NCBI GenBank assembly: GCA_034096865.1 | Contig: JAWQFJ010001218.1 | Coordinates: 55,001 to 119,000 of the forward strand | Direction of reading: 5' to 3' | DNA: 64,000 nt | Source: Theodoxus fluviatilis | Lineage: Eukaryota; Mollusca; Gastropoda; Cycloneritida; Neritidae | Shown: one piece after another, positions 22,601 to 37,700 of the stretch | Numbering within the stretch: the stretch's first letter is position 1 | Layout of the letters: every line of letters starts with the position of its first letter | Notes under the pieces: model-generated | Database searches by the model: none | Told to the model about the DNA's origin: nothing | Seen by the model: the letters and a program-made list of their open reading frames with translations, nothing else | Translations under genes and position numbers: made by a program

Positions 22601-25600
22601 TTCATGAAGTCATTCTTCAAGGAAGCTCTGAAGACATGGAATTGCACTTGATGGCCAAGTTCAACCATGAATGCTATTTGAAGTGGGAAATGATGCACAT
22701 CTGTCACTCTGTCTTCAGAATCATCATCAGAATCATCATCAGAATCATCTTCAGTCTCCCATTCATTGTCCTTAGTCCATTTCATCTGCACAAGTGTGTA
22801 ATGATCTCCACCTGTTGTTGTTGAATATCAATCTTCACAAATCATGTGTACAACTTACCATGGTCACACAAAAAATCATATATCCCTATGCTCCTAAAAT
22901 TCCCTCCTGAGACGAAATGGAACTAAACAAATTGAAAGTTACGTCATACATCTCACCCTGAAAGGTGTTTGCACCAAGCGATGTGGAGTGAATATTGCTC
23001 CTTGTCATTGACCGCTGGTCATTGTGATGGTGATGCTATTCCACAGCCCCTGGATCAGGCTCTGGTTCCCGCCAAGAATGGTCCCATAATTCACGATGTG
23101 ACAGACCAGCTCCAGGTTCCTGGTGTGGACGTCAAGGTGAGGTTTGACACTTTTTTTTACCACTTTCTGCTTCATCCATTGTGATGCAGTAACTGCAAAT
23201 GCTGCCAGAGTACTGCCATGAAGAATGATGAATCGCCAGGCAGGTGACAGCCCTGTGGGTTGACTGCAAGAATGGACCCAGCTGTGTCTCCCTGAGATCC
23301 TCAATGATATGATTTCTTCTAGTAGATGGCACTGGAAGGTCCTGGTGTCATGATGGTTGATTCTGAGGACAGAAAGATACCAAGAAATAATCCAGATGAT
23401 GAGAGCGTTGGTTCAAAGTCGATGAAATGCCCCGCCCCCCCAAATAAAATCGTCCTGAAAGGATCTTTCTCAACCTTCCACCATGTTTACTAGACAGAAA
23501 GATATCTTCTCTATCTACTGCCTGCTAAGCAAAGCATGAGCATTCTTGTCATTACCATGTCTGCATACCTGCCCAGTGAAGTTGTGGGTATTGAAATGAG
23601 AACTACAGTCAGCATGGTAAGTTTTTATGAAGTGGATTCCTTGTGCTTGCGTGCAAGATTCTTGTGAAAACCTTTGAAAGCTTATTGTGTCAACAACCCA
23701 TTCCCAAGTGTGCTCAGTGCAGCAAGGCAATGCAGAGCATGAAGCTGCTGGCTGTGGTGCGGAGTTGTCTGCTGCTTTGTAGTGCCGCTGGTGTGTACCA
23801 GAGCTGGCAGCTATGGGCTCTGCACTGTGTTGCTGCTGGGTAGGTATATCTTGTGGCTGCTTTGTAGTGCTGCTGGTGTGTACCGGAGCTGGCAGCTATG
23901 GGCTCTGCACTGTGTTGCTGCTGGGTAGGTATATCTTGTGGCTGCTTTGTAGTGCTGCTGGTGTGTACCGGAGCTGGCAGCTATGGGCTCTGCACTGTGT
24001 TGCTGCTGGGTAGGTATATCTTGTGGCTGCTTTGTAGTGCCGCTGTTGTGTACCGGAGCTGGCAGCTATGGGCTCTGCACTGTGTTGCTGCTGGGTAGGT
24101 ATATCTTGTGGCTGCTTTGTAGTGCCGCTGGTGTGTACCGGAGCTGGCAGCTATGGGCTCTGCATTGTGTTGCTGCTGGGTAGGTATATCTTGTGGCGAA
24201 ATGGTATGAGAGTTTGACCTGCAGTCGCTTGCGGCTGAAGAGTGCGGTGTTAGAAGCTGCGCAGATCTGAGAGTTGCATCCATTCCTACCGAGAAGGAAT
24301 ACTGGGCTGGGTGTTTCACAGGGACAACCAGAAGGGAGTTTCATAAAACTATGATATGCTAGCAGGGACAATCACTGGAACAGACTATAGTGATGATATT
24401 GACATAACTGAATTCAGAAAGAGAAATAGTCTGTTTCAGTGATTGCCTATGCTAGCATATCATAGCCGAAATCTGCCTCTGGGGTGAAATTCTTCAAAAA
24501 GAGTTTCGTAAAAAAAGGATAGAAATAAAGATTATTGTTGTTGTTATTGCATTTATTATTATTGTTATTTCACTGAAGTTGCATAGCTAGACAATTCATC
24601 ATTGGTATGGTTGACCCTACTGAGATAGTGATGTCATTGACAAGAAGTTGTTAATGTATGACCTAGCAGGGCATTCAGTATAATGAAAAGGTTGGACTGG
24701 GGTCAGATGGAGCTAGAGTCACTATAGACACAAAAACTATTAGTTACATCACTGGGAGAAGTCAGTTTTTAAAAAGTGCAGAGATATGTCGGCACCTGAG
24801 ATGGACTCTACAGATCCACTGGCCAAATGCCCTTGGCAACACTGACCCCTGGGAGAGAACAGAATGAAATCAGGAACAGTTGCTGGAGATGGATTGGTCG
24901 TAAACTTCACAAACGGCAAGAAGCAACCCCAGACAAGCCCAGACTTGGAACCCCAAAGGTAAAAGAAAAAGGAGAGCCCTTGTCGGCAGTCAGCACTCCA
25001 GAAGGGGTAGTAGGCATATGCAGGTAAGTACAGTTGGCATTAACATATATTGCTAGAGGTCACATAATGTCATACAGGATTTTCTGTACTGTTGGCCACA
25101 GGTGAAACCCATCCCAAAAAACATTGTTGGCCACAGCACAGAAAGTTTCATGTAACGTCATGAGACTTACCACAATGGGATGAGAATGCCAAGCACGTCC
25201 ATCGATAATTGTCTGTTGATGCTGCTCCAGTGAGTTGCTGCATGTACTAGATTCCCTGTTGTTGATGGGGCTGTCTGTAAGTCCAGTTGGCTCCATTCTC
25301 CAGGAGGTGTGGTGACAGGTGTACTTGTGTTGCATTGCAGCTGATGAGAGAGGACTTCCAGCTTGCCGGGAACACCACCAGCCCCCCAGAAGCTGATGCT
25401 TACCTTGGGCAAAGCCCTATCTCTGTTGGCACCCAATCCTCCCCAGTCATCCATGTCTCGGCCACCTCCCCTGCCCCCGCCCTGTCCCCCTCCATCCCCC
25501 TGATAGAAGGGGAGTTGGACCCCAGTCTGCCCCTCCCCCCCACCCAGACCTCTCCCCCCCCAGAACTTTCCCTGCCCCCTGTGCTGCACACGTGCGAGGT

Positions 25601-26097
25601 GCCTGAGTTGGTCAAGAAGGAGAAGGCAGATGAGCAAGATGACCTTCTCCCCTCCGCCTCCTACGCTGTGTCCCTGCCCTCCAGCCATCTCACCACAAAG
25701 TAAGTGAAAGCCTGTTCCTCACCGATTCCTATGTGCCACCCGCTAACTTTCCAACTGGAATGTCTTGCCTCCTCAAGGAGTTGCCAGGTCAGGGTTTGTC
25801 CTGCTGGAGTGCAATGCAAGGGGTGAAAGCAATGTAATGTTTGCAGCTTTAAATGCTTTGCTTCATGGACCACCAATTGGGTCAGACTTGCTTTGCTTCT
25901 TGTCATGTGGCAAAGGCAGACGGCCAAGAACAACAATGTAGTTGTGGTTATGGTATGTCAACCCTAAACTTTTTTTGTACAATCGTGAAGAAAAGAAAAG
26001 AAAGAAATCAAAGATAAACAACAAAATGTGTGCTTTCCCATCTTTCATAAGAACACCATATTAAAAAGCCTTTTCAGTGAAAGAGAAACTACTATTT

Positions 26098-26179
<82 letters not shown>

Positions 26180-29100
26180 TGTGGGCAGTCTCAAATCTGG
26201 CCTCCAATGAAAATTTTGTTGTTATGTTGTTAAGTTAGACCCATCTACCAACTCCAAAAATTTCCCCTGTGTTACCTCAACCACAACTATTTTTGGATTT
26301 TGGCCTAAGCCCACATGCCAAGCAGGCAGCAGGTGTAATGTTCAGCGTTGTATTGCCTCCTCCTGCCTAGAATGACCCCTGCCCCTCTGCACTTGGGGGT
26401 TCATAGGCGCTTGGACACTCCTCATGCAACACTCCTGATTGTGCATGCGTAAACCAGGCTAACCCCTTCTTTCCCTTCCAAGACTGGGTAAAGCTGCAGT
26501 CCTGAGGTCACATTTTTTGTGAGCAATCTGCCTAGATGGGGTATGCCTAGATGGTTTGGGAAGACCTGCCCTCGCATCTGGGCATGGGCTCAATTGTAGG
26601 CCTAGCCCCACCCTACCTAGGCCAACACTGAGCAGAGAGGGTGTTCAGTCTGCCTAGATGGGGAAGGGAAGGCCTGCCCTCGCACATGGGCTCAATTGTA
26701 GGCCTAGCCCCACCCTGCCTAGGCCAACACTGATCTTTGGGCCACTGAGCTTCATCATCTTGTCTTGAAAGAGCAGAAGTGTCAAAAGTGATCTTACAAG
26801 ATTTTTCCACCATTGTATTTAGTTTTTACTACACATTCCAAGTATGATTTATTTTTAACATTTAAAATACTTTTATTTTAAGTAAAGCTGGAAAACAGTG
26901 TTTTGCATTACCCTTGAAGGTTTTGCTGGTGTTTAATTGGAGACTGTTTCAGCAACCATTGCCTGGTTTACTCATGCACATGTGTAGTTTTGCAGAGGGA
27001 CACACTAGAGATTATCCTCCTCCACCTCCTCTTCCCTCCTCCCCCTCCTTTCACCCCCAACACCCCCATCCCCCACCCCTGGCTTAGGGTCAAAATAGAC
27101 CCACCATGTCTCCCTACATGATTCATAAAGGGTTCCTCTTACCAGCTCTAGTGGTTTATGTGGTCGATGGTCTTGCGTAGCCTACAAAGGCTGATCGACC
27201 ACAAAACATAATTCATTCCTCTTTCTCCTCCTTCCTCTCCACCTCCTTCTTCCCCCATCTCCCTTTCTCCTCCTCCTCCCCTCCCCCCCCCCCCCCCCCC
27301 CCCCCCCTTGATGTTTTATTAAAGTCATTGTAGTGTATATATTAGCACTTGTGATTGTCATGGTAACATGATTGTGATACAGGCCCCTGTCCCCTCTCCC
27401 CAACTTCAGTTCTTCAGAGAATAGCTGCTCGGACCTTACCTTCTACAGCAAACCTGCCCTGTCCCCAATGTAAGTGGAACCAGGATGTATGATGACCAAG
27501 CTCTCCTCCCACTGCACAGTGTCACTCACTGCCTTAGCATTGGCTTTGCCTGTCTTCTGATGAAACCATTAGTAGTCACTGTAACCAGGCCCCCCGCCAA
27601 AAAAAAAAAATGTTGGTACAGTAACATGGGGTCGGCCTGAACTTTTGTTTGTTTTTCTTTTCTTTTTGACTCACATGCGAAGCAAAAGTGAGTCTATGTA
27701 CTCAGCCGTGTCGTCCGTCCGTCCGTCCGGGTGTCCGTCCGGGCGTAAAAAACTTAAACGTTTGATTTTTCTCGGAGACTATTAAGTCTATCAACACCAA
27801 ATGTGGCATGATGGTGTATGATGACAAGGCCTCAAAAAACATACATAGTGACTTGACCTTGCTTCAAGGTCAAGGTCACAGGAGCCATAAATGTGGTCTC
27901 AAAAACAGTCATTTTTCACATTTTCCCAATTTTCTCCCACGTTATTGAGAATGGCGACCCTAGCTACAAGTGGTATATAGGTCAAAGCAAGCCCTACCTT
28001 TTGATACCAGTTTGGTTGACCTTGCTTCAAGGTCAAGGTCACAGGAGCTCTTCAAAGTTGGATTGTATACATATTTTGAAGTGACCTTGACCCTGAACTA
28101 TGGAAGATAACTGTTTCAAACTTAATAATTATGTGGGGCACATGTTATACTTTCATCATGAGACACATTTGTTCACATATCATCAAGGTCAAGGTCACTT
28201 TGACCCTTATGAAATGTGACCAAAATGGGGTAGTGAACCACTAAAAGTGACTATATCTCATGGTAGAAAGTGCCAATAAGCACCATTGTGCTTCCTATGT
28301 CTTGAATTAACAGCTTTGTGTTGCATGACCTTGGATGACCTTGACCTTGGGTCAAGGTCACATGTATTTTGGTAGGAAAAATGTGTAAAGCATTTCTTTG
28401 TGTATGTCATTGGTAGGTTTAGTTGTTTGACCTTGACCTTGAAGGTCACCCGAAGGTCAAGGTCATATAAAGGTCAAGGTCAAGCATGTGAGTCGTATGG
28501 GCTTTGCCTTTCTTGTTTTAATATTAGAAGAGGCCAGATTGAATATAAATCAAGTTTATATTTTGCTGAAAATGCTTTAAAACAGAAATTTAAGTAGTGG
28601 GTTTCCTGAGCTGAGGCCTTGTAGGGCACGGAGGATGGGACATACTGCAGTTTGTTGTTTACCGTTGATTTATTTCAGGGTTGTTTTTGACTCACATGCG
28701 AAGCAGTACACAGTACACTTCAGCCTGTTCAATCCCATGCCACCCACTGCTGCCACTTGAACATATGGGCTACCTTGCCAGTTCCCACTTGAAGATATGG
28801 GCTACCTTTGCCAGTTCCCACTTGAAGATATGGGCTCCCTTGCCAGTTCCCACTTGAAGATATGGGCTCCCTTGCCAGTTCCCACTCAAATTTCGCATTC
28901 TGACTTCAGTGACCATGTCATGAGTTAAGGTAGCCCTGCTCCCAGGTTGTCACTTGGCTGAAGGATTGAGAACAACAATTGAGAGGAAGGAAACTTGACA
29001 GGAAGCAGCAGGGCCTAGTTAACTGTTGGTCATCATGGGAATATGGTTTTGTCTTTGCTGAATTTAATGTGGATTGGTTTCTCTGGCTGGGCTGGGGTGA

Positions 29101-31535
29101 TATGTTCTTGTTTCGAACTGCTGAACTACATATTTCAGCAGCGCTAGGTGGAACGGAGGTATATCTTGATGGCCAGAGCATTTGCTGAGCAGAAAATTCA
29201 GCTGAAATTTCAACCTTTTGGCACCTGTAGAGTTTAGGAGATGTCAATGGGAGGTCATCTTGGCTGCAACTGTCAAAAGTACCCAGTTGGGGGCCGGTTT
29301 TTCAGGGGATTTTTTCCCATAGCAAGCAGTCTGTATGTGCAGACATTGCAGGGACGCGCATGACAGACAGTGGAGGACATGTCCTCATGTGATGTCCTAA
29401 TGTGATGTCCTCGTGCGATGTCCTCGTGCGATGTCCTCATGTGATGACATGGTCCATATCGTTCTAGTTCACTAGAGACTTTGCCTACTGGCGAAAGTGT
29501 CTCTAGCCCAGTTGACATCACGTGATGGAAGGTTTTCATCCGAAATATGCAAATGGAGGTTACACGAGAGGCTTGTGGGATGGCCGATCTGCTCCCTGAC
29601 ATACGCCGTTAAAGTAGTTCTAAGACTCTTTCGCACAAAACTCTTAACTTACTCTTGTTGAGGCAATAAACAAGCATTTATTCGTTAAAATAAAATGTTT
29701 GTGTTAAAATGGAAACAAGTTTTGACATCTGAATGATTTCTGTAAGAAGTGGAGAGAGAAAAAATGTATCAGAATGAACTATTTTTTGCGCAGTGCTGTA
29801 ATGCGAAGTCAATTACGCATTCATTGCGAATTGTGCCAGAGTCACTACTGACTGGTTCACAGAATGGGTCCATACACCACAGGAGATGTTGCATCTCATC
29901 ATGATACACATTGGTTGGGAGGCTTTGAGCACCAGCCTCATGAGGAAGGGGGTTGCATCTCATCATGATACACATTGGTTGGGAGGCTTTGAGCACCAAC
30001 CTCATGAGGAAGGGGGTCGCATAATTCTCTTCCAGGGTGCAAGAAGCCCTCAGGAAGTAGAAATTACTACCACACATAATTGATATTTGAGGACCTTGAT
30101 ATTTTTTTCCCTCCCCCCCCCCCCCCCCCCCCCCACCCCATTAGCCACAAAGCTAGGGAATTGAAGTTCAGCTAGATTTTATTTCCATAAGTTTTACTGC
30201 AATTTATTTTATGTGTGTGTGTGGGTTTTTTCTTTTTTTCTTCTCCAAATTGAGTCAGTCCAATACCATTAGGAAATTTCAGATTATTAGATCACAAAGT
30301 GCTGTGACTATCCTTCAAGAGATAGTGTTACTATGATATATGATTGTTTGAATATGTGTGTACAAAAAAAAATTCAATTTCTTTTAAAACGGCTTTTTTG
30401 GGTATGCAAATAATGTTCTGCTGTAAGCAGCCAGTCTAAGAGAATAGGCAGTTCCATTGGCTTCTAGTTTAAAAAATATTCCTTTGGTGGCCAATGAAAT
30501 GCACTGTAGATGTCTCACATCAACAGGGACCTTACACCCTTTGTGGAATAGTTAGGCCAAAGAAAAAAAGTTGTTACAGTAATCCGCCTAACTCCTTTTT
30601 TTTTGCCGACCCTAAACTTTTTTCGGTAGTGCCGAAAAAAGGGAAAGAAAGTGATGGTAATCAATCAATTGTGTGCTGTCTCATCTTCTCTGCCTTAATT
30701 AAGAACACTAAGGGAACCCACTATTTAAGTAAAATATTAGTGTTTTCAGTGAAAGAAATGTTGATTCATGTTCAATCTGGCCCATTCTTTTTTTTAAGTT
30801 CATGCCAACCTACTGACCCATTTTTTCCAGGTCATGTTACTGTAACCCAGCTTTGTTTTTCTGTTGGCCTTAGCAAGCAAGGCAGGATCAGAGTAAGGAG
30901 GAAGTTGGGTCAGATGCAGTTTTTTGCATACATAGGATGACCCGGTCTTCCCGTTGACAACAAAAGCTGCCATTCATGGATAAATTTGAAGTCTGACACT
31001 CACAAAGTTTATGCTGTGATGATTTGCCTTTATGAACCAAGTAGAATCTCAAAGCTGCCAAGGTGACCACTATTGGTGCAAATCCTGCCATGTCTCCATT
31101 TCACTAAAGTATCTGACTGACTCTGTCTGGGAGAGCTGGTCATTTATAGTTGATTGTGTTACCCTGTCATATGAGGCAGAGTATAGGTGACAAGAATGCA
31201 TCAACGGTGCAGCGGTTTGCAAAAAAAAAAAAAGTTGGCCTAGTGTCTTACTTGATTTTTTTCACAGGCAGCTAGCTGTATATTAATGACAATAATGTTG
31301 ATTGCAACGGTATTTTGAGACCTTGATTATTGAACCCGTTCATCGCTTTGCTGTGAAATAGTTCTTTTCACATCAACTGCTTACTTACTACTGTGATCAT
31401 CGTGCACCCTTCATCATTTGAACCAGTGTTTGCAGTGAGCACTCACTGTGATGGAACAGTTGCCTTGTAGGGCAGTGGGGGAGCTAAAGTGCTGTGAATG
31501 TGTCTCTACTGCTCATCATGTTCATTCTCACATAT

Positions 31536-31587
<52 letters not shown>

Positions 31588-31709
31588 TACACACACACAT
31601 ACATGAGCACACACATATGCATACAAACACACACAAACACACCAGCACACATGTACACGCACACCAGCACACATGTACATGCACACACACACGAACACAC
31701 ATACAAACA

Positions 31710-31777
<68 letters not shown>

Positions 31778-34700
31778 AGCACTAACACACACACACACAA
31801 GCACACATACTCACACACACACCTTGTGCATACAAGTTTGTGTGTAGTTGACATGATGTGGTTATTGTTGGACATGACTGGAACAGCCGGACATGCGGGG
31901 CTAGAGAAGGCTGCTTTTTTCCCTGGTGGAGTGATGGGAGTGTGAAGTGCGGCCCGACTGTCACTGCAGAAAGGGAAAAAGGGGACTATCTCCCTTGCTG
32001 CCCTTGTGTTATTGCAGAGGCAGAAGGGACAAAATGATGACCAGTGTGGCTGCTGTTCCTTTAAATGTTTTATAATGATGATGACAATGAGTGAATGACT
32101 GATGATATGGCTGTGATGACAATGACGACGATGACTATAATGACGATAACTGTGATGCTGATGATGATGGCTGTTATGCAGCAGCTGCTGATTTTTGCTG
32201 TACTCTTTGTAGTGACAATGAGGTGGAAGAACCAGGACTTTTAGATGATGCAAACATGGATGTGTAGGTGACGTTGAAGTGGATGTTTAGAAGTAGCTTT
32301 CCACAGACTGAATTGGTTCACAGCTACAGGACTGAGACAAATGCTTGTTCTGGGGACGGGGTCCAGTCATTCAATGCAACCATGCCCTCCAAGCCCTGTG
32401 CAACCACCAAGTGGTCACCAAGCCCTACACTGCACCCAACTCCAGGAAACATCGCCACATGCATTTGCATCTATCTACCAGTCGAAGAGAAAAACCCACA
32501 CATGTCACTGGGGAGCCAGTTTTGTCTTTCTGGCAAGACGCGTCCAGATGAGGTTGTTAGCCGACTTTCATTGTATGGTTTTCCATGGTGGACCACTTTC
32601 AGTCTGTGAAGAGCGAGAGGCTAGTGTGTGCTGTAGTGATAGGCGTTTGGGAGAGGAAAGAATGACTGACCCTAATAACCTGAGTTTTGAAAGTGTGATT
32701 AATAACCTGTGTTTGATGTAAAACATGTTTGTGTCAGGCAAAAGTAATGCTGCATTGGGGAAAATGTAGTTTCAGAAATGACCAGAAAGAATACAGGATT
32801 TTGAAAAAGTGATGTGAAATGATCTGAAAGGTGCCTAGATTTTTTTCTCTCTCCTTTTTTTGTTTGGAGGTGGGTGGATGGAATAATGGAATGGAATGTT
32901 TCCCCTCTTGTAACAACAAGTTTGAAATGATTATTCTCTTCTTAACCTTCAGAGCGCTGCCGGCGCATTAATGCGCCACAGCGTACATTCCCCAGACGTC
33001 CGCCGGCGCATCAGTGCGCCAAGCGATAGTGACGTGCTTTGTTTACTTGCCTAACGCTGCCATCGAGTCATGCTGTTCTAAAAATATCACAGTCTCGTGC
33101 AGGGATCACGTGGCAACGAGATCCGCCATTTTGGCGATTGAGATAACGTGGGCGAATTTTCTGCGAAGTTTATACGAAGTTGCGTCTTTGTCGTTTGTGA
33201 ACGGGACTTTTTTCTTTGCCAGTATGGCGACTGACGAAGAAGTTGAAGCGCTTGTGGAGTTATTTTTCGATTCTGACTCTCGGAATATGAATTCGAAGGC
33301 TTTACTGACATTGATGTGATGGGGGATGGAGGGATAGAGAGGCAAGCACGTGCTTCGACGATGTGTTGTGATCTTTAGATCGAGAGGAGCGGGAGCTTGA
33401 TTCAGATGAAAATGGCTCGGCTGACTTCCCTAGCATAAGTAATTGTAGGATTTTTTGATTTGTTTTACCCTAAAACATTTTCAGATGTATTTCCAAGTAA
33501 TCAAAAGCTGTTGTATTCTTGAATAAATAGAACAGTGTAGGAAAACACAATGCTTCGACCGATGTCAGTTGTGGTCTGTAGATCGAGACTGAGAGGAGCG
33601 GAAGCTTGATTCAGATGAAAATGACTCGGCTGACTTTCCTAGCGTAAGTAATTGTAGGATTTTTTGTATTGTTTTAGTTTTACCCTAAAACATTTTCAGA
33701 TGTATCTCCATTACTTGGAGACTCTATCTATGCACTTTTGCATTTTCATCAAAAGCTGTTGTATTCTTGAATACATAGAGCAGTGTAGGAAAACACAGTG
33801 AATTTGTTTTTTGTTGTTGTCTGTGTTCCAATATTTTTTAGCAGCTGAAACAAACATTCTATGGCATTTTCATTAATTGTGCCATGTAGGCCATCCATTT
33901 TTCTACTCACCCTCCAAAAATCTACTTCAAAGGTTGAATAGGTAATAAATGATGATTTTTAAAGTAAACATGGTGTTGAATTTGACCACACATAATAAAA
34001 TTTGTGGCTCTGGGGTAAAGCAATGACGAAAATTGGCGGCGCTCTAAAGGTTAATCTTTCCTTCTTATTTGGTTAAAAAAATATATAGGTAAGTTTGACA
34101 TGAATTTAAGATTTCAAGACTGATTAATTTGTCAAGCTTGTGGTGGCATTGTTGGGTATATTTTCCCATGCAACATTACAGATGTGCAGAATGAACCTAT
34201 TGACGCCTGTTGAAAGAAAGATTAACCTCTGTTGAAAGAAAGAAAAAACCCACAACATACTCTTTAATAAAGTGGGTGTTGACCGATTTGAATGTTGTGA
34301 TAACACTTTGGTGGAAGGTTACCGAGTCGAAACTATCCATGCTGAATTCCTGTTGCAGAGTCAGTGTTGTTCTGTTGGCTTCTTATTGGAGTATATCAAA
34401 GGATATTATTGAATGACAAAATGCCTGAAAACTTGAAAGGGGACTGACAATAAATCTGGGACCATGCTAGCTTCATGGTTTTCCCATCAGTGGGACCTCT
34501 GCACCTTTCCTTGAGGTGTGTCTTGTGTGGGGAACATTTCTGTGAAGCTGAAGCTCTTTGTTAGCATATCCCTTTTCATGTAAAGAATAGTGTTTAATTT
34601 TGTTCTCTTCACCATAATTATCTTAATTTTTGTGTTTTGATCTCTGAAGTTGGAGGCGAGAACATTAAATATCGTGCAAGATCTCGGATGTCTCCATGAC

Positions 34701-37700
34701 ACTCGATAATGACATCACCTCCCATCCTTTCTTCCCGCCAGTGGTTAGCTGGATTGTTTGTGTGTTTGACAGGGAACTCACAGAGCATGTGGAGTCCTTT
34801 GACATCCGACTGGAGGACCTTCGCGACGTAATGGGGAGCCTCATCGGATCAACCCTCGATCCAAACTATCTCCTATCGGTGAGTCTTGCCTCTTTGGCTC
34901 AGGTTGCTATATCTGGTTCACTGATAGCTTTGTGGTGGCTTCAGTGCAGACATCGATACCTTTCACACTTTTTCCTTGGAAAAATACATGGATTGCACAT
35001 GCAAACTTATAGGCATGCAATTGTGTCCTCCTCTCTCTCTTCCCCACCCCCCCACCCCCCACCCCCTCTCCTGGGGGTTCAGAATTGAGCCACCGCATCA
35101 CCCTACACACTTTATAAGAGGGGAATAAATAGGGACATCTCGCCTTGATATCGCTTACTCTAAAGTATTCTTATTTTCTTGCTTAATAGCTTTACATAAT
35201 AGGCAGTAAAGCTCCCTCCCTCCCTCACCCTCTCCATACTATGTGTGTGTGTGTGTGAACATGCATGTGTGCGTGCGGTCTACAGATGACACTGTCAAGC
35301 CATGTTACCTCCCCTTCGAAGGAGTCTAGGTGCATCGCTTCCTCAGAGCTCCCCCTGTGGGTTTGGGGTAAGAATTGACCCACTGCGTCACCCTACGCGA
35401 TTCGTAAAAGGCGAATAACTAGGGACACCGTTATTTGATTTGCGTTTACTCCAAACTGTTCAAGTGATTTTCGTGCTTAATGGCCTTATATAGCCTACAA
35501 AGGCTGATAGGCTGTAAAACACCATCCATCCATCCATCCATCCTCATGGAGATGGATGATAAGACATTTCACCTCCTCTCCAAGGTGGAACTTCACTGCC
35601 CCGATGTCCTTCTGCAACTCCTCAGTTCCAGCCTTGATAGTTGTAGCTCTTCTTGACCATGTTCTTTTTTTTCATTCTCCTTTCCTTGCCGATATCCGGC
35701 CTCCCGCTGGGCTCTTTCCTGCCTTCACAGGTAGAAATCAGCCGATTGCTGTCCATATATATTGTTTCACCTGGACAGTGGGCCCATTTCGTTGCCACAT
35801 GAAGCTGACATGGTCAGCCACTTTTCCCTGTCCATGTCATATGGTTTCAACTGTCTCTTTTGATTGTTTCTATGTCAAGGAATCAAAATTATTTCTCCTG
35901 TCTCCTTCGTATAATTGTAATTTTGACATATGAAGGGTTCTAGCTTGAATCAGGCGAGTGGAAAATGTGGTAGTCAGGTATGAAAAGCTTTATTGCTTTG
36001 ATTGTCACTTCACAGCAAAATGGATCCATGGCTTAGTCAGCGACTGACAAGTCTTCACTGTCATCTTCAAATGCTTAGCTTTGCTCTCTGAACTCAATGA
36101 ACCCTTTGCATCACTCCACCCACAACCATATCTGGGACAAACGGCTCTCTATTTAGGTATTGAAAACTGGTGAAAATTGCAGTTGTAAACCGTTTCCTGC
36201 GATGAGACACAAGATATCAGTTGTCTGACTTACACCCACCCCACACACGTTTTGACCATAGCGACTTACACCCACCCCACACACGTTTTGACCATAGCGA
36301 TGTTTTTCTCCCTGGAGTGGAAGCCATGATTATATCTAAACACTAGTCAGCTTGTCTCAGAAATGTTAAGTGGGAACCACCACGTGGGAACAGCATGACC
36401 AGTACTTGCTTGCCGATTGGCTAGCAATGTATGAGGTGGGCAGTGCTGTGAAGGGCTAATTTTGCAGGACTTCTCACTGTCTGTGAGGTCTTGCCCTCAT
36501 GTTTTGTGTTTCGAATTTCCACGTTTCACACTGGCTCTCGTTGCGCAATCAAACACGCTCTTGCCCTTATGTTTTCCCCCAACTGCTTTTTGAAGCATGT
36601 GTGGCAAACTGGCATGAAATAAGTCAGCTGAAATGACATGGAGTGAAATTATGTGATACTCCAACCCCACACAGACCTACATCTTGTAACTAGGTCAATG
36701 AGTGCAGCACATTAACAGCAGGAGACTCGCACAGTGGCACAGACATTTCCTGCACTTCACAAAATGTAATTGGTCTGCAGATCAGCAGCAAAGGAGAATA
36801 TCATCATGCATTATTGTGTTGTTGCAGCTCTTCAATGCCGAAACTTCAGAATTTTCACCCAACGTGAGTATACTGGGCTTGTGTGAGGCAATAATACAGC
36901 ATACTCCAGAGGGTATATTTGTTTTGTCTAGTCGTCTTAGAGCTGATGTATTATGTTCTCTCTCTGTTCATCTTCCTTGCTGCCACTCTCACTCCACCCC
37001 TTGCCAACCTGGGTTTGGGAATGGCAGCAAGGAGCATAGATGGGTGGTATGGGTCACTACATCAACTGTGGTCTTGTTAGTAAGTTATAATGGGGGGGGG
37101 GGGGGGGGGGGGGGACCGGGGTGCGGCAAGGCAAGATGCTGACACCAGATGATGAATAGTACATGTACCCATGAATATTCAGCTGTAATAGTCTCAATGG
37201 GATGTGGCAGGGTAGGCAGACATGACATTTGAAAGAAGCATTCTTGTTGTTGTGAAACTTGAGGAACCTTCTAGGAGACCTTCTGGTCTGCTGCTCTGGA
37301 AGGTTTATCTTTTCCCTGCCTCTTTGAATCTGTTCGAGGAATCCGTTGCATGAAAATGTGAAATATTTGCCTTTGGTCTGTCAAATTTCAAAGGAGCTGA
37401 CGTTTATTCATGTCTTAATGGATCAGTTCCCAAAACTGTATCGTTCAAGCACTTCAAATTCCGTGATATTGCAATGTATGTGTCGCCTCAGTGTTGCTTT
37501 CCAAGTCAGTGGTTGATTTCCCAAATGAGCTGGTTTTGGGTGAAATTAGTTGATTCATTCATAGTTCGACCACACCACTTCAGACGGATGGACTAAGAAA
37601 CCAGATGTTCCTGGTGGAGAAATTGCAACTCTTTTGTTAGACTTGAGGTACACATTGACCACAGAACTGATATGCTGCTTGAAACACAACCTTGTTCTCA

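Noticed and set aside
23643..24183. Series of 66-codon ORFs
   Set aside because: Repeats of an 85-bp unit whose length shifts frame each time.
30494..30940. 148-codon ORF
   Set aside because: Lies across a MITE with inverted ends and has no domain.
31484..32253. Cys/Val- and His/Thr-rich ORFs up to 241 codons
   Set aside because: Translations of (CA)n microsatellites.
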